Shown here: positions 7,467 to 14,745 of the stretch, in pieces | How positions within the stretch are numbered: position 1 is the first letter of the stretch | How the letters are laid out: the number at the start of each line of letters is the position of its first letter | NCBI GenBank assembly: GCA_027019205.1 | Contig: JALUWZ010000043.1 | Coordinates: forward strand, 1 to 17,669 | Source: Emcibacter sp. | GTDB lineage: Bacteria; Pseudomonadota; Alphaproteobacteria; Sphingomonadales; Emcibacteraceae | Direction of reading: 5' to 3' | DNA: 17,669 nt | Position numbers and translations under genes: made by a program | The notes under the pieces: model-generated | Databases searched by the model: none | What the model was told of the DNA's origin: nothing | The model's input: only the letters and a program-made list of their open reading frames with translations

Positions 7467-7474
7467 TTTATATA
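7453..7474. promoter_or_regulatory. Perfect 22-bp palindrome, probable operator of the ArsR-family regulator
   Basis: The 11-bp arm TATATAAATAT is followed directly by its exact reverse complement. The site ends 26 bases before the regulator's start and overlaps the likely -10 box. AT-rich dyads of this size and position are typical ArsR/SmtB operators, so autoregulation plus control of metF-metH is the simplest reading. Confidence 0.65.
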
Positions 7475-7500
7475 TAACTTCATAATGGAAATGGAGCCGG

Positions 7501-8460
7501 ATGATGGATGGTGCAACGGAAATCGGATTTGAAAGAATGCTGAACGCCCTCAAGGCGGTGGGGGAGGAAACCCGTCTGCGAATCCTGGCCCTGTTTCGCA
7601 CCGGCGAGCTTACGGTAACCGAACTTGTGACGATATTGCGTCAATCCCAACCACGGGTTTCCCGGCATTTGAGGCTGCTGTGCGAGGCGGGTCTTCTGGA
7701 ACGTTATCGGGAGGGGACCTGGATTTTTTACCGGCTGGCGGAAGGCGGCCCGGAAGGAGAACTGGCCCGGGCAATTATGAGATATATTCCTTTTTCGGCC
7801 CGGATACTTCAGCATGACGGGGAACGTCTGAAAGAAATCAAAGAGGATCGCAAGGGCAGGGCCATCAGGTATTTTAGCGAAAATGCCGAGGACTGGGACC
7901 GTATCAGGTCACTTTATGTGTCGGAACAGGAGGTGGAAAAAATCCTTCTTGAGGTCACCGAAGACATGAAAATTGACGATTTTCTTGATGTCGGGACCGG
8001 AACGGGTCGGATATTGGAGGTTTTCGCCGACCGAATCGGGCGCGGCACAGGTATTGATCTCAGCCGGGAAATGCTGGCGATTGCCCGGGTTAATATCGAA
8101 AAAGCCAATCTGGATAATTGTCAGGTCCGTCAGGGTGATATGTATGACCTTGCGCTGTCCAGCGGGTCAATGGACCTGATCCTCATTCATCAGGTGCTGC
8201 ATTTCGCCGATGACCCGAGTGCGGCAATCCGCGAAACAAGCCGCCTTCTGCGCCAGAATGGCCGGGTTATTATCGTTGATTTTGCCCCGCATACCCTCGA
8301 ATATCTGCGGGATGAGCAGGCCCATCGGCGGCTCGGTTTCAAGGACGGGGAGGTTATCGGCTGGCTGGAGGCGGTTGGATTGGAAAGTGATCCGGTCATC
8401 CATCTTACGGGTGAGGCATTGGACCTGTCGATCTGGGTTGCCAACAAGAAGAATATATAA
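7501..8460 (+). CDS. ArsR-family transcriptional regulator fused to a SAM-dependent methyltransferase domain
   Basis: A 319-residue, two-domain protein. Residues about 12-80 form an ArsR winged helix-turn-helix: ALKAVGEETRLRILALF, then the recognition region SQPRVSRHLRLLCEAGLL and the wing YREGTWIFYRL. The segment ELTVTEL occupies the place where metal sensors have a cysteine motif (ELCVCD type), and those cysteines are missing, so this is probably not a metal sensor. Residues about 155-270 are a class I methyltransferase fold: motif I DVGTGTGR at 163-170, acidic GIDLS at 184-188 and motif IV-like region DLILIHQVLHF. It heads an operon with metF and both metH genes, with metF starting 21 bases after its stop. 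The likely effector is S-adenosylmethionine or S-adenosylhomocysteine, and an active methyltransferase is also possible. The second ATG at 7504 has a better-spaced GGAG and may be the true start. Confidence 0.88.
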   Translation: MMDGATEIGFERMLNALKAVGEETRLRILALFRTGELTVTELVTILRQSQPRVSRHLRLLCEAGLLERYREGTWIFYRLAEGGPEGELARAIMRYIPFSARILQHDGERLKEIKEDRKGRAIRYFSENAEDWDRIRSLYVSEQEVEKILLEVTEDMKIDDFLDVGTGTGRILEVFADRIGRGTGIDLSREMLAIARVNIEKANLDNCQVRQGDMYDLALSSGSMDLILIHQVLHFADDPSAAIRETSRLLRQNGRVIIVDFAPHTLEYLRDEQAHRRLGFKDGEVIGWLEAVGLESDPVIHLTGEALDLSIWVANKKNI

Positions 8461-8481
8461 ACAGATAAAGCAAGGAATATT

Positions 8482-9396
8482 GTGACTGAAAAAACCAATG
8501 AAGATGTACGGCCTCCCAGCCTTTTTGCTGTTGGAGCAAAAGATATTGAGGTTTCTTTCGAATTCTTTCCGCCCAAGTCTGAAAAAATGGAGGAGGCTCT
8601 CTGGGCCAGCATCGCAAGGCTTGCGCCCCTGCATCCGGCAATGGTGTCGGTGACCTATGGCGCCGGGGGCAGCACGCGCGAGCGGACCCATGCGACCATT
8701 TCGCGTCTCCTGACCGAAACAGATCTGGTGCCGGCGGCTCATCTGACCTGTGTCGCTGCATCGCGCGGCGAGGTCGATGATATTGCCCGGGAATATTGGG
8801 ATATGGGGGTCAGACATATAGTTGCCCTGCGCGGTGATATGCCGACCATTGGCCAGTCCTATGCCCCGCACCCGGGCGGCTATGTCAATGCCGCAGATCT
8901 GGTGACGGGCCTGAAAAAAATCGGCAATTTCCAGTTGTCAGTCGCCGCCTATCCCGAGGGGCATCCGGATTCGGCCAGTCCCGAGGCCGATATTGATAAT
9001 CTCAAGCGCAAGATAGATGCCGGGGCCGATCAGGCCATCACCCAGTATTTTCTCGATGTCGATATGTATTTCCGTTTTATGGACCGGGTGTTGGCGGCGG
9101 GGATCAAGGTGCCGGTCATTCCCGGCATCATGCCGGTGACCAATTTTGCCCAGACCCGCAATTTTTCCGCCCGTTGCGGTACAACGGTGCCGAAATGGCT
9201 CGAAAGCCTGTTTGAGGGACTGGATGACCGCCCGGAAATAAGACGCCATGTGGCGGCAACGGTCGCGGCGGAACAATGTATGCGGCTCTATCAGGGCGGG
9301 GTGCGCAAATTTCATTTCTATACCCTGAACCGGTCGGAATTGACCGCGACCATCTGCCATTTCCTCGGCATCAGACCCACAGGAGAAAATCAATGA
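8482..9396 (+). CDS. metF: 5,10-methylenetetrahydrofolate reductase
   Basis: A 304-residue FAD enzyme that makes 5-methyltetrahydrofolate, the methyl donor for the MetH proteins encoded next to it. Recognisable segments are VSFEFFPPKSEKMEE (with the catalytic glutamate at residue 27), MVSVTYGAGGSTRERT, AHLTCV, VALRGDMP, VAAYPEGHP, KIDAGADQAITQYFLD, PVIPGIMP and the C-terminal VRKFHFYTLNR. Length and order match bacterial MetF and there is no eukaryotic regulatory domain. The start codon is GTG, with AAGGA five bases before it. No suitable ATG precedes the conserved region, so GTG is preferred. The TGA stop overlaps the ATG of the next gene (ATGA), which indicates translational coupling with metH part 1. 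Confidence 0.96.
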   Translation: MTEKTNEDVRPPSLFAVGAKDIEVSFEFFPPKSEKMEEALWASIARLAPLHPAMVSVTYGAGGSTRERTHATISRLLTETDLVPAAHLTCVAASRGEVDDIAREYWDMGVRHIVALRGDMPTIGQSYAPHPGGYVNAADLVTGLKKIGNFQLSVAAYPEGHPDSASPEADIDNLKRKIDAGADQAITQYFLDVDMYFRFMDRVLAAGIKVPVIPGIMPVTNFAQTRNFSARCGTTVPKWLESLFEGLDDRPEIRRHVAATVAAEQCMRLYQGGVRKFHFYTLNRSELTATICHFLGIRPTGENQ

Positions 9397-10445
9397 ATCC
9401 GAAATTGAAAGAGGCCCTGAATAACAGGATATTGATTCTTGACGGGGCGATGGGCACGATGATTCAGCGTCACCGGCTTGATGAGGCCGCTTACCGGGGC
9501 GACAGATTCCGTGACTGGCCCCGGGATGTCAAGGGCAATAATGATCTGCTCACCCTGACCCAGCCGGATATAATCAAAGATATTCATGGTCAGTATTTTG
9601 CCGCCGGGGCCGACATGGTCGAGAGCAATAGCTTTAATTCCACCCGGGTGTCACAGGCCGATTATGGCATGGAGGAGCTGGCCTTTGAACTGAACCGGGA
9701 AGGTGCCAAAATCGCCCGTGAGGTTGCCGATGATTTCAGCAGCCGCGAGCCGGACAAGCCGCGTTTTGTCGTCGGCACCCTCGGCCCGACCAGCCGCACC
9801 GCGTCGCTGTCACCGGATGTCAACAACCCGGCCTTCCGCAATATCAGCTTTGATGAACTGGCGGAAAACTATGGCGAATCCGCGCGGGGGCTGATCGAGG
9901 GCGGGGCCGATATTATTATGATTGAAACCATCTTTGATACCCTGAATGCCAAGGCGGCGATATTCGCCCTTAAAAAGACCTTTGCGGAGATGAACCGGGA
10001 GCTGCCGGTGATGATTTCCGGCACCATCACCGATGCCTCGGGCCGGACACTGTCGGGCCAGACGGCGGAGGCCTTCTGGTATTCGGTGCGTCACGCCAAT
10101 CCGCTGAGCATCGGTTTTAACTGTGCGCTCGGCGCCCGTGACCTGCGTCAGCATATTGTTTCGGTCTCGAAAATTGCTGACTGTTATGTCTCGGCCCATC
10201 CCAATGCGGGGCTGCCGAATGAAATGGGCGAATATGACGAAAGCCCGTCTGATATGGCCGGTCAGATAAAGGAATGGGCGACAAGTGGCCTGCTTAATAT
10301 CGTGGGCGGCTGTTGCGGCACGGAACCGGCCCATATCACCGCCATAGCAGAGGCGGTATCCGGCATATCCCCGCGCCGAATACCGGAAATTGATCGCCAT
10401 ATACGCCTTGCGGGGCTGGAACCGTTCGAGGTGATACAACAATGA
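9393..10445 (+). CDS. metH: Methionine synthase part 1: homocysteine-binding domain protein
   Basis: A 350-residue protein equivalent to the N-terminal homocysteine module of cobalamin-dependent MetH. It opens with ILILDGAMGTMIQ (13-25), followed by ESNSFNSTR, VGTLGPTSRTASLSPDV, IIMIETIFDTLNAKAA and SGTITDASGRTLSGQT. The zinc ligands that activate the homocysteine thiol are Cys244 (GFNCALG) and Cys307-Cys308 (GGCCGTEP). In E. coli MetH this module is joined to the rest in a chain of about 1,200 residues. Here it stops and the remaining domains start in a new ATG that overlaps this stop as ATGA. I chose the ATG at 9393 because AGGAG lies seven bases upstream; earlier in-frame starts would run deep into metF. 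It must act together with part 2 in the cytoplasm. Confidence 0.94.
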   Translation: MNPKLKEALNNRILILDGAMGTMIQRHRLDEAAYRGDRFRDWPRDVKGNNDLLTLTQPDIIKDIHGQYFAAGADMVESNSFNSTRVSQADYGMEELAFELNREGAKIAREVADDFSSREPDKPRFVVGTLGPTSRTASLSPDVNNPAFRNISFDELAENYGESARGLIEGGADIIMIETIFDTLNAKAAIFALKKTFAEMNRELPVMISGTITDASGRTLSGQTAEAFWYSVRHANPLSIGFNCALGARDLRQHIVSVSKIADCYVSAHPNAGLPNEMGEYDESPSDMAGQIKEWATSGLLNIVGGCCGTEPAHITAIAEAVSGISPRRIPEIDRHIRLAGLEPFEVIQQ

Positions 10446-13075
10446 AAAAAAGTCCGATTTTTATCAATATTGGCGAGCGCACCAATGTCACCGGCTCGGC
10501 CAGATTCAAGAAGCTGATCATGAATGGCGACTTTGCAGCCGCCCTTGATGTGGCGCGTCAGCAGGTCGAGGCCGGGGCGCAGATCATTGATGTCAACATG
10601 GATGAAGCGATGCTCGACAGCGAGCAGGCCATGGTAACCTTCCTCAATCTGATCGCCTCCGAGCCTGATATTTCCCGGGTGCCGGTGATGATTGACAGCT
10701 CCAAATGGTCGGTGATCGAGGCCGGGCTGAAATGTGTGCAGGGCAAGGCCGTGGTCAACAGCATCTCCCTGAAGGAAGGCCGGGAAGCCTTTATCCATCG
10801 CGCCCGGCTGATCCGTGATTACGGGGCGGCGGCGGTGGTCATGGCCTTTGATGAGCAGGGTCAGGCAGATACGATGGCCCGCAAGGTGGAAATCTGCACC
10901 AACAGCTATAATATTCTGGTCAATGAGGCGGATTTTCCGCCGGAAGATATTATTTTTGATCCAAATATCTTTGCGGTTGCCACCGGTATTGAGGAACATA
11001 ATAACTACAGCGTCGATTTTATCGAGGCGACGCGTATCATCAAGCAAACCCTGCCCTTTTGCCATATCTCCGGCGGGGTCAGCAATGTGTCTTTTTCCTT
11101 TCGCGGCAATAATCCGGTACGCGAAGCCATGCACAGCGTCTTTCTCTATCATGCGATTGCCGCCGGTATGGATATGGGCATTGTCAATGCCGGTCTGATC
11201 ACGGTCTATTCCGAAATTGATGACGACCTGCGGATGCGGGTCGAGGATGTCATCCTCAACCGGCGCGCAGACGCCACTGACCGGCTGCTGGAGATTGCCG
11301 AAAAATACCGGGGCGAAAAAGGTGTCCAGATTACCGAAGACCTGAGCTGGCGCGACAAGCCGGTGACCGAGCGGCTGTCCCATGCGCTGGTCAAGGGCAT
11401 TACCACCTATATTGATGAAGATACCGAAGAGGCCCGCCAGCAATTTGATGCGGCGCTTGAGGTGATCGAAGGGCCGCTGATGGACGGCATGAATATTGTC
11501 GGCGATCTGTTCGGCTCCGGCCAGATGTTCCTGCCCCAGGTGGTGAAATCAGCCCGGGTGATGAAACAGGCCGTGGCGTGGCTGCTGCCCTTCATTGAGC
11601 AGGAAAAGGCCAAAAGCGGTGACATCAGCACCAAGGGCAAAATCCTGATGGCGACGGTCAAGGGTGATGTGCATGACATCGGCAAGAATATTGTCGGGGT
11701 GGTATTGCAATGCAATAATTACGAGATTGTTGATCTGGGCGTTATGGTGCCTTACGAGAAAATCCTCAAAACCGCACTGGAGGAAAAGGTCGATATTATC
11801 GGTCTTTCGGGCCTGATCACCCCGTCGCTCGAAGAAATGGCCCAGGTCGCCAGTGAAATGCAGCGCGAGAAGTTTACCATTCCGGTGATGATCGGCGGTG
11901 CGACCACCTCAAAGGTCCATACGGCGGTAAAAATCGCCCCGAACTATACCCATCCGGTGATCCATGTGCTGGACGCCTCGCGGGCGGTCGGGGTCGCGAG
12001 CAATCTGCTCAGCGAAAATCTCAAAGAGGATTATGTGGCGAAAGTCGCCAATGAATATCAGGCGGTGCGTGACCGTCACGCACGCGGCAAAAAAACCAAA
12101 GACCGGATCAGTATAGGGGACTGCAGGGACAATAAATTCCCGATCGACTGGACAGATTATACCCCGCCGAAGCCGTCCTTCCTCGGGCTGAAGAGCTTTG
12201 CGGAATATGACCTCGGGCAGTTGGTGGACTATATTGACTGGACGCCGTTTTTCCGCACATGGGAGCTTGCGGGCAATTACCCGAAGATTCTCAAAGACGA
12301 GGTTGTCGGCGAGATAGCCAGCAATCTGTTTCGTGATGCAGAGGCCATGTTACGCCTGATTCAGGACGAAGGATGGCTGACGGCGCGGGCGGTGATCGGC
12401 TTCTGGCCGGCCAATGCGGTTGGGGATGACGTCACGCTTTACACTGACGACAGCCGCGAGAAAATACTCGAAACCGTGCCGTTCCTGCGCCAGCAGATCA
12501 GAAAGCGCGAGGGCAGCTATAATATGTGTCTGGCCGACTATATTGCGCCGGAGGGTATGGGCAAGGCCGACTATCTTGGTGGCTTTGCGGTCACGGCGGG
12601 GATTGGCATTGAGGACAAGCTGAAGGAGTTTCAGGCCAAATTTGATGATTTCAACGATATATTGCTCAAATCCCTTGCCGACCGGCTGGCCGAGGCCTTT
12701 GCCGAACATATGCATGAAATGGTCCGGAGGGAATATTGGGGTTATGCCCCGGATGAGAGGCTGACCAATGAGGAGCTTGTCCGCGAAAGATATGACGGTA
12801 TCCGCCCGGCGCCCGGCTATCCGGCCTGTCCGGATCATACGACAAAACCGGAATTATTCACGCTTTTGAACGCCACCGAGAATGCCGGAATAATCCTGAC
12901 TGACAGCATGGCAATGATGCCGGCCTCCTCGGTATCCGGCTATTATTTCAGCCATCCAAAGGCGCAATATTTCGGCATCGGCAAGATTGGCGAGGATCAG
13001 GTCGCGGATTACGCCAAAAGACGCGGCCTTGACATCGCCTATGTCAAACGCTGGCTCGCCAGTAATATTGTGTAG
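10442..13075 (+). CDS. metH: Methionine synthase part 2: pterin, cobalamin and reactivation domains
   Basis: An 877-residue protein completing MetH. Residues about 5-260 are the methyltetrahydrofolate-binding domain (FINIGERTNVTGS, QIIDVNMDEAMLDS, PVMIDSSKWSVIEAGLK, KAVVNSISLKEG). About 300-395 is the helical cobalamin cap. About 398-525 is the cobalamin-binding domain with GDVHDIGKN, where His411 is the cobalt ligand, and GLSGLITPSL. About 555-877 is the SAM-binding reactivation domain with RPAPGYPACPDH at 788-799. This part transfers methyl from methyltetrahydrofolate to cob(I)alamin and then to homocysteine held by part 1, and uses SAM to rescue oxidised cobalamin. Its ATG overlaps the part 1 stop (ATGA). 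It ends six bases before the stop of the opposing unknown gene, with no obvious terminator between them. Confidence 0.96.
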   Translation: MKKSPIFINIGERTNVTGSARFKKLIMNGDFAAALDVARQQVEAGAQIIDVNMDEAMLDSEQAMVTFLNLIASEPDISRVPVMIDSSKWSVIEAGLKCVQGKAVVNSISLKEGREAFIHRARLIRDYGAAAVVMAFDEQGQADTMARKVEICTNSYNILVNEADFPPEDIIFDPNIFAVATGIEEHNNYSVDFIEATRIIKQTLPFCHISGGVSNVSFSFRGNNPVREAMHSVFLYHAIAAGMDMGIVNAGLITVYSEIDDDLRMRVEDVILNRRADATDRLLEIAEKYRGEKGVQITEDLSWRDKPVTERLSHALVKGITTYIDEDTEEARQQFDAALEVIEGPLMDGMNIVGDLFGSGQMFLPQVVKSARVMKQAVAWLLPFIEQEKAKSGDISTKGKILMATVKGDVHDIGKNIVGVVLQCNNYEIVDLGVMVPYEKILKTALEEKVDIIGLSGLITPSLEEMAQVASEMQREKFTIPVMIGGATTSKVHTAVKIAPNYTHPVIHVLDASRAVGVASNLLSENLKEDYVAKVANEYQAVRDRHARGKKTKDRISIGDCRDNKFPIDWTDYTPPKPSFLGLKSFAEYDLGQLVDYIDWTPFFRTWELAGNYPKILKDEVVGEIASNLFRDAEAMLRLIQDEGWLTARAVIGFWPANAVGDDVTLYTDDSREKILETVPFLRQQIRKREGSYNMCLADYIAPEGMGKADYLGGFAVTAGIGIEDKLKEFQAKFDDFNDILLKSLADRLAEAFAEHMHEMVRREYWGYAPDERLTNEELVRERYDGIRPAPGYPACPDHTTKPELFTLLNATENAGIILTDSMAMMPASSVSGYYFSHPKAQYFGIGKIGEDQVADYAKRRGLDIAYVKRWLASNIV

Positions 13076-13081
13076 CGTGTA

Positions 13082-13462
13082 TCAGGCAACATTTCTGTAG
13101 ATCAGGGCATCATCTATGTAGACGCCATTGATCAGATTTGAAGTAAAGCGGACATTACTGATACCTTCAATCCGAATAATTCTTAAAGCTCTAATTAAGG
13201 GGTCAGTCGGCTTGACTAACTTTACCTGAGATATATCCAATGAAAAACCTTGTTCTTCAATAGAGGATATTATCCCGGACAGTCTTGTATATGCTTTAAT
13301 AGGGTCTCCGGCCTCGTCTGTGGCCACGACCAGTTTCCAGGCATCTTGATCCGGGTAGTAAAACCAGAAGGCACTGACGAAAGGGAATTTACTCTGGTCA
13401 AATTTTCTGACCAGCGCCTGTCCATCCCTGATTTGTTGTTCTACCAGTGTTTCATGATCCAT
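13082..13462 (-). CDS. Small protein of unknown function, partner of the HEPN protein
   Basis: A 126-residue soluble protein that I cannot assign to a named family. It has an acidic/basic helical start (VEQQIRDGQALVRKFDQ), then FPFVSAFWFYYPDQDAWKLVVAT, which looks like two antiparallel strands. A helix follows (AYTRLSGIISSIEEQG), and the end, SNVRFTSNLINGVYIDDALIYRN, looks like a conserved closing hairpin. It has no signal peptide, no membrane segment and no obvious catalytic motif. Its start lies 22 bases inside the end of the HEPN gene, so the two are coupled on one transcript. The small size, the tight overlap and the HEPN neighbour suggest an antitoxin or accessory subunit, but that is inferred from context only. 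The DNA is AT-richer than metH on one side. Confidence 0.72.
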   Translation of the reverse strand: MDHETLVEQQIRDGQALVRKFDQSKFPFVSAFWFYYPDQDAWKLVVATDEAGDPIKAYTRLSGIISSIEEQGFSLDISQVKLVKPTDPLIRALRIIRIEGISNVRFTSNLINGVYIDDALIYRNVA

Positions 13463-13863
13463 GGAAATATTCCGTTTTTTTGATCTGTAACGGCAGCCAT
13501 CATGGCCGTAGCTTCAACTGCATCAATCATACGATATCTGGCCTCAGTTGTCCATTGAGTGACAATTCCCCAATGGCCATTTAGTATTTCATTATTTTTT
13601 CGGTCTAATGAAAAGTCATTAGAAAAACCAGTCAGGCCAATGAGTTGGGTAAGATTATGTCTATATATATCATTGACAAATTTTTTGTCCGGGATAGCGT
13701 TCTCAATGAATGATTCTGCGATGCTTGCCTTCAATCCCAATTCAACAGCATAACCGGCAAGGTAATAGGCTCCTGAATAACGGTGGTTGCTAAATAACAG
13801 GGAAGCATCATCATGCTTTTGTCGCGCCAGGTTTTTTAAATCATTCTCAAATAAGAAAGCCAT
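13441..13863 (-). CDS. HEPN domain protein
   Basis: A 140-residue helical protein. The stretch HRYSGAYYLAGYAVELGLKASIAE at about 27-50 is the hallmark of the HEPN superfamily, whose members are often RNA-cutting toxins in toxin-antitoxin, abortive infection and related systems. A second cluster, NDIYRHNLTQLIGLTG, follows at 64-79, and RYRMIDAVEATAMM at 109-122 is probably the last long helix. The classical R-x4-6-H nuclease motif is not evident: Arg68 is directly followed by His69, and no other Arg-His pair has that spacing. Activity is therefore uncertain. It is the first gene of a two-gene unit with the 126-residue protein. Its ribosome-binding site is weak (ATGAG). A dyad lies 21 bases before its start. 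Low GC relative to flanking genes suggests an accessory module. Confidence 0.85.
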   Translation of the reverse strand: MAFLFENDLKNLARQKHDDASLLFSNHRYSGAYYLAGYAVELGLKASIAESFIENAIPDKKFVNDIYRHNLTQLIGLTGFSNDFSLDRKNNEILNGHWGIVTQWTTEARYRMIDAVEATAMMAAVTDQKNGIFPWIMKHW

Positions 13864-13884
13864 TACTCATAGTAGTATTTTTGT

Positions 13885-13897
13885 TTGCATGATGCAA
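13885..13897. promoter_or_regulatory. Dyad in the HEPN promoter region, candidate operator
   Basis: TTGCAT-G-ATGCAA is a perfect 6-bp inverted repeat around one base. It sits between the HEPN start and an extended -10-like TGCTAGTAT on the minus strand (plus positions 13899-13907). Position and symmetry fit an operator for self-repression of the HEPN pair. The site is short enough to arise by chance. Confidence 0.35.
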
Positions 13898-13935
13898 TAT
13901 ACTAGCATTTTTTTAATTTTTCCGGCTTTCCGGGT

Positions 13936-13966
13936 CTTGATCTGTGCGGGGCATCTTCTTATATAA
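13936..13966 (+). promoter_or_regulatory. Candidate heat-shock (sigma-32 type) promoter of hsp20
   Basis: CTTGAT at 13936-13941 resembles the CTTGA -35 element of RpoH promoters. CTTATATAA at 13958-13966 supplies a -10 region after a spacer close to the usual length. It ends 44 bases before the chaperone start. The -10 lacks the classic CCCCAT block of E. coli but fits looser alphaproteobacterial forms. Confidence 0.42.
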
Positions 13967-14010
13967 ATTGATGCTAATGCAGCAGTTGTTTATACAGAAA
14001 GGAGTGTCTT

Positions 14011-14514
14011 ATGACTGGTAAATTATATCAGAGACCTGCCTTGAGTGAAAACAGGCAGCTCTCCCCGTTTTATGATAGTTTTTTTGACCTGAGACGGGAA
14101 ATAGATGACGTATTTTCCAATTTCGGGCGTGGCGGGCTTTCGGGGCTGTTCAGCCGTCCTGCATCCTCCTCCACTTTCATCCTGAATCCCAGTACCGATA
14201 TTGTCGAAAATGACGATGTCTTTGAAATTACCGTGGAATTGCCGGGAATTGAGGAAAAGGATGTCAGCCTGTCCCTGAAGGACAATATCCTGACCCTGAA
14301 GGGGGAAAAGAAACAGGAGGTCAAGAAGAAAGACAAGGATTATCATATGGTTGAAAGAAGCTACGGTTCTTTCGAGAGGTCTTTCCGCCTGCCCCTTAAC
14401 GTTGATCAGGATAATATCCGTGCGGATTTCAGCCACGGGGTGATGACAATCACCGCACCAAAGACCGATAAAATTCCGCCAGAGCATCGCAAGATTGAAA
14501 TCACCTCCCATTGA
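14011..14514 (+). CDS. Hsp20 / alpha-crystallin family small heat-shock protein
   Basis: A 167-residue ATP-independent holdase chaperone that keeps unfolding proteins soluble under heat or other stress and forms large cytoplasmic oligomers. Residues 1-58 are the variable N-terminal arm, including SPFYDSFFDLRREIDDVFSNF. The alpha-crystallin domain runs from about 59 to 152: PSTDIVENDDVFEITVELPGIEEKDVS split over its first strands, then LTLKGEK, the loop, ERSYGSFERSFRLP and DFSHGVMTITAPK. The conserved A-x-x-x-x-GVL motif appears here as ADFSHGVM, with Met in place of Leu. A short tail with KIEI can act as the inter-dimer hook. AAGGAG lies seven bases before the ATG, a strong ribosome-binding site. 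It is a single gene followed by a hairpin. Confidence 0.96.
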   Translation: MTGKLYQRPALSENRQLSPFYDSFFDLRREIDDVFSNFGRGGLSGLFSRPASSSTFILNPSTDIVENDDVFEITVELPGIEEKDVSLSLKDNILTLKGEKKQEVKKKDKDYHMVERSYGSFERSFRLPLNVDQDNIRADFSHGVMTITAPKTDKIPPEHRKIEITSH

Positions 14515-14523
14515 CCCTATGTA

Positions 14524-14546
14524 GAGCCGGGATAGTCTCCCGGCTC
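14524..14546 (+). terminator. Perfect 9-bp stem-loop after hsp20 (copy 1 of a duplicated hairpin)
   Basis: GAGCCGGGA pairs exactly with TCCCGGCTC around a five-base loop, ten bases after the hsp20 stop. The stem is strong, but what follows (AGGCTG) is not T-rich, so on its own it may be a weak terminator or an mRNA-stabilising hairpin. Its core recurs identically at 14746-14766. Confidence 0.6.
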
Positions 14547-14592
14547 AGGCTGCTGATAAAATTATAATTACGGGTCTCTGGATATAGCTATG

Positions 14593-14710
14593 TCGTCATT
14601 ACCGCAGAGGCGGTAATCCAGAATCTTGCAGGATTTATTCTATTAACCAGATGGTCATGAACAGGTCAATCGGTCATTGGCTGGATCCCCGATCAAGTCG
14701 GGGGTGACGA
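14593..14710. repeat. Nested palindromic intergenic repeat element (REP/MITE-like)
   Basis: About 118 bp with inverted ends: TCGTCA at 14593-14598 and TGACGA at 14705-14710. Inside the left end is a perfect 8-bp hairpin, ATTACCGC-AGAG-GCGGTAAT (14598-14617). Inside the right end is CCCCGA-TCAAG-TCGGGG (14687-14703). The inner flanks also pair: ATCCAG after the left hairpin and CTGGAT before the right one. The layout (terminal TCGTCA, arms, then ATCCAG...CTGGATCCCCG) resembles the short interspersed palindromic elements scattered between genes in many proteobacteria. It has no coding capacity. A family assignment would need other copies in the genome, which cannot be seen here. Confidence 0.68.
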
Positions 14711-14745
14711 ATGTGTTATGTAACGGTGCGTTGCCAATAATCTGG

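Noticed and set aside
7357..7500. SAM or cobalamin riboswitch ahead of the methionine operon
   Set aside because: No conserved riboswitch core or paired helices could be seen; the region is AT-rich with a protein-operator-like palindrome instead.
10262..11443. 393-codon open frame on the minus strand across the two metH genes
   Set aside because: Lies fully opposite conserved MetH domains and has low-complexity His/Gly/Asp-rich composition typical of antisense shadows.
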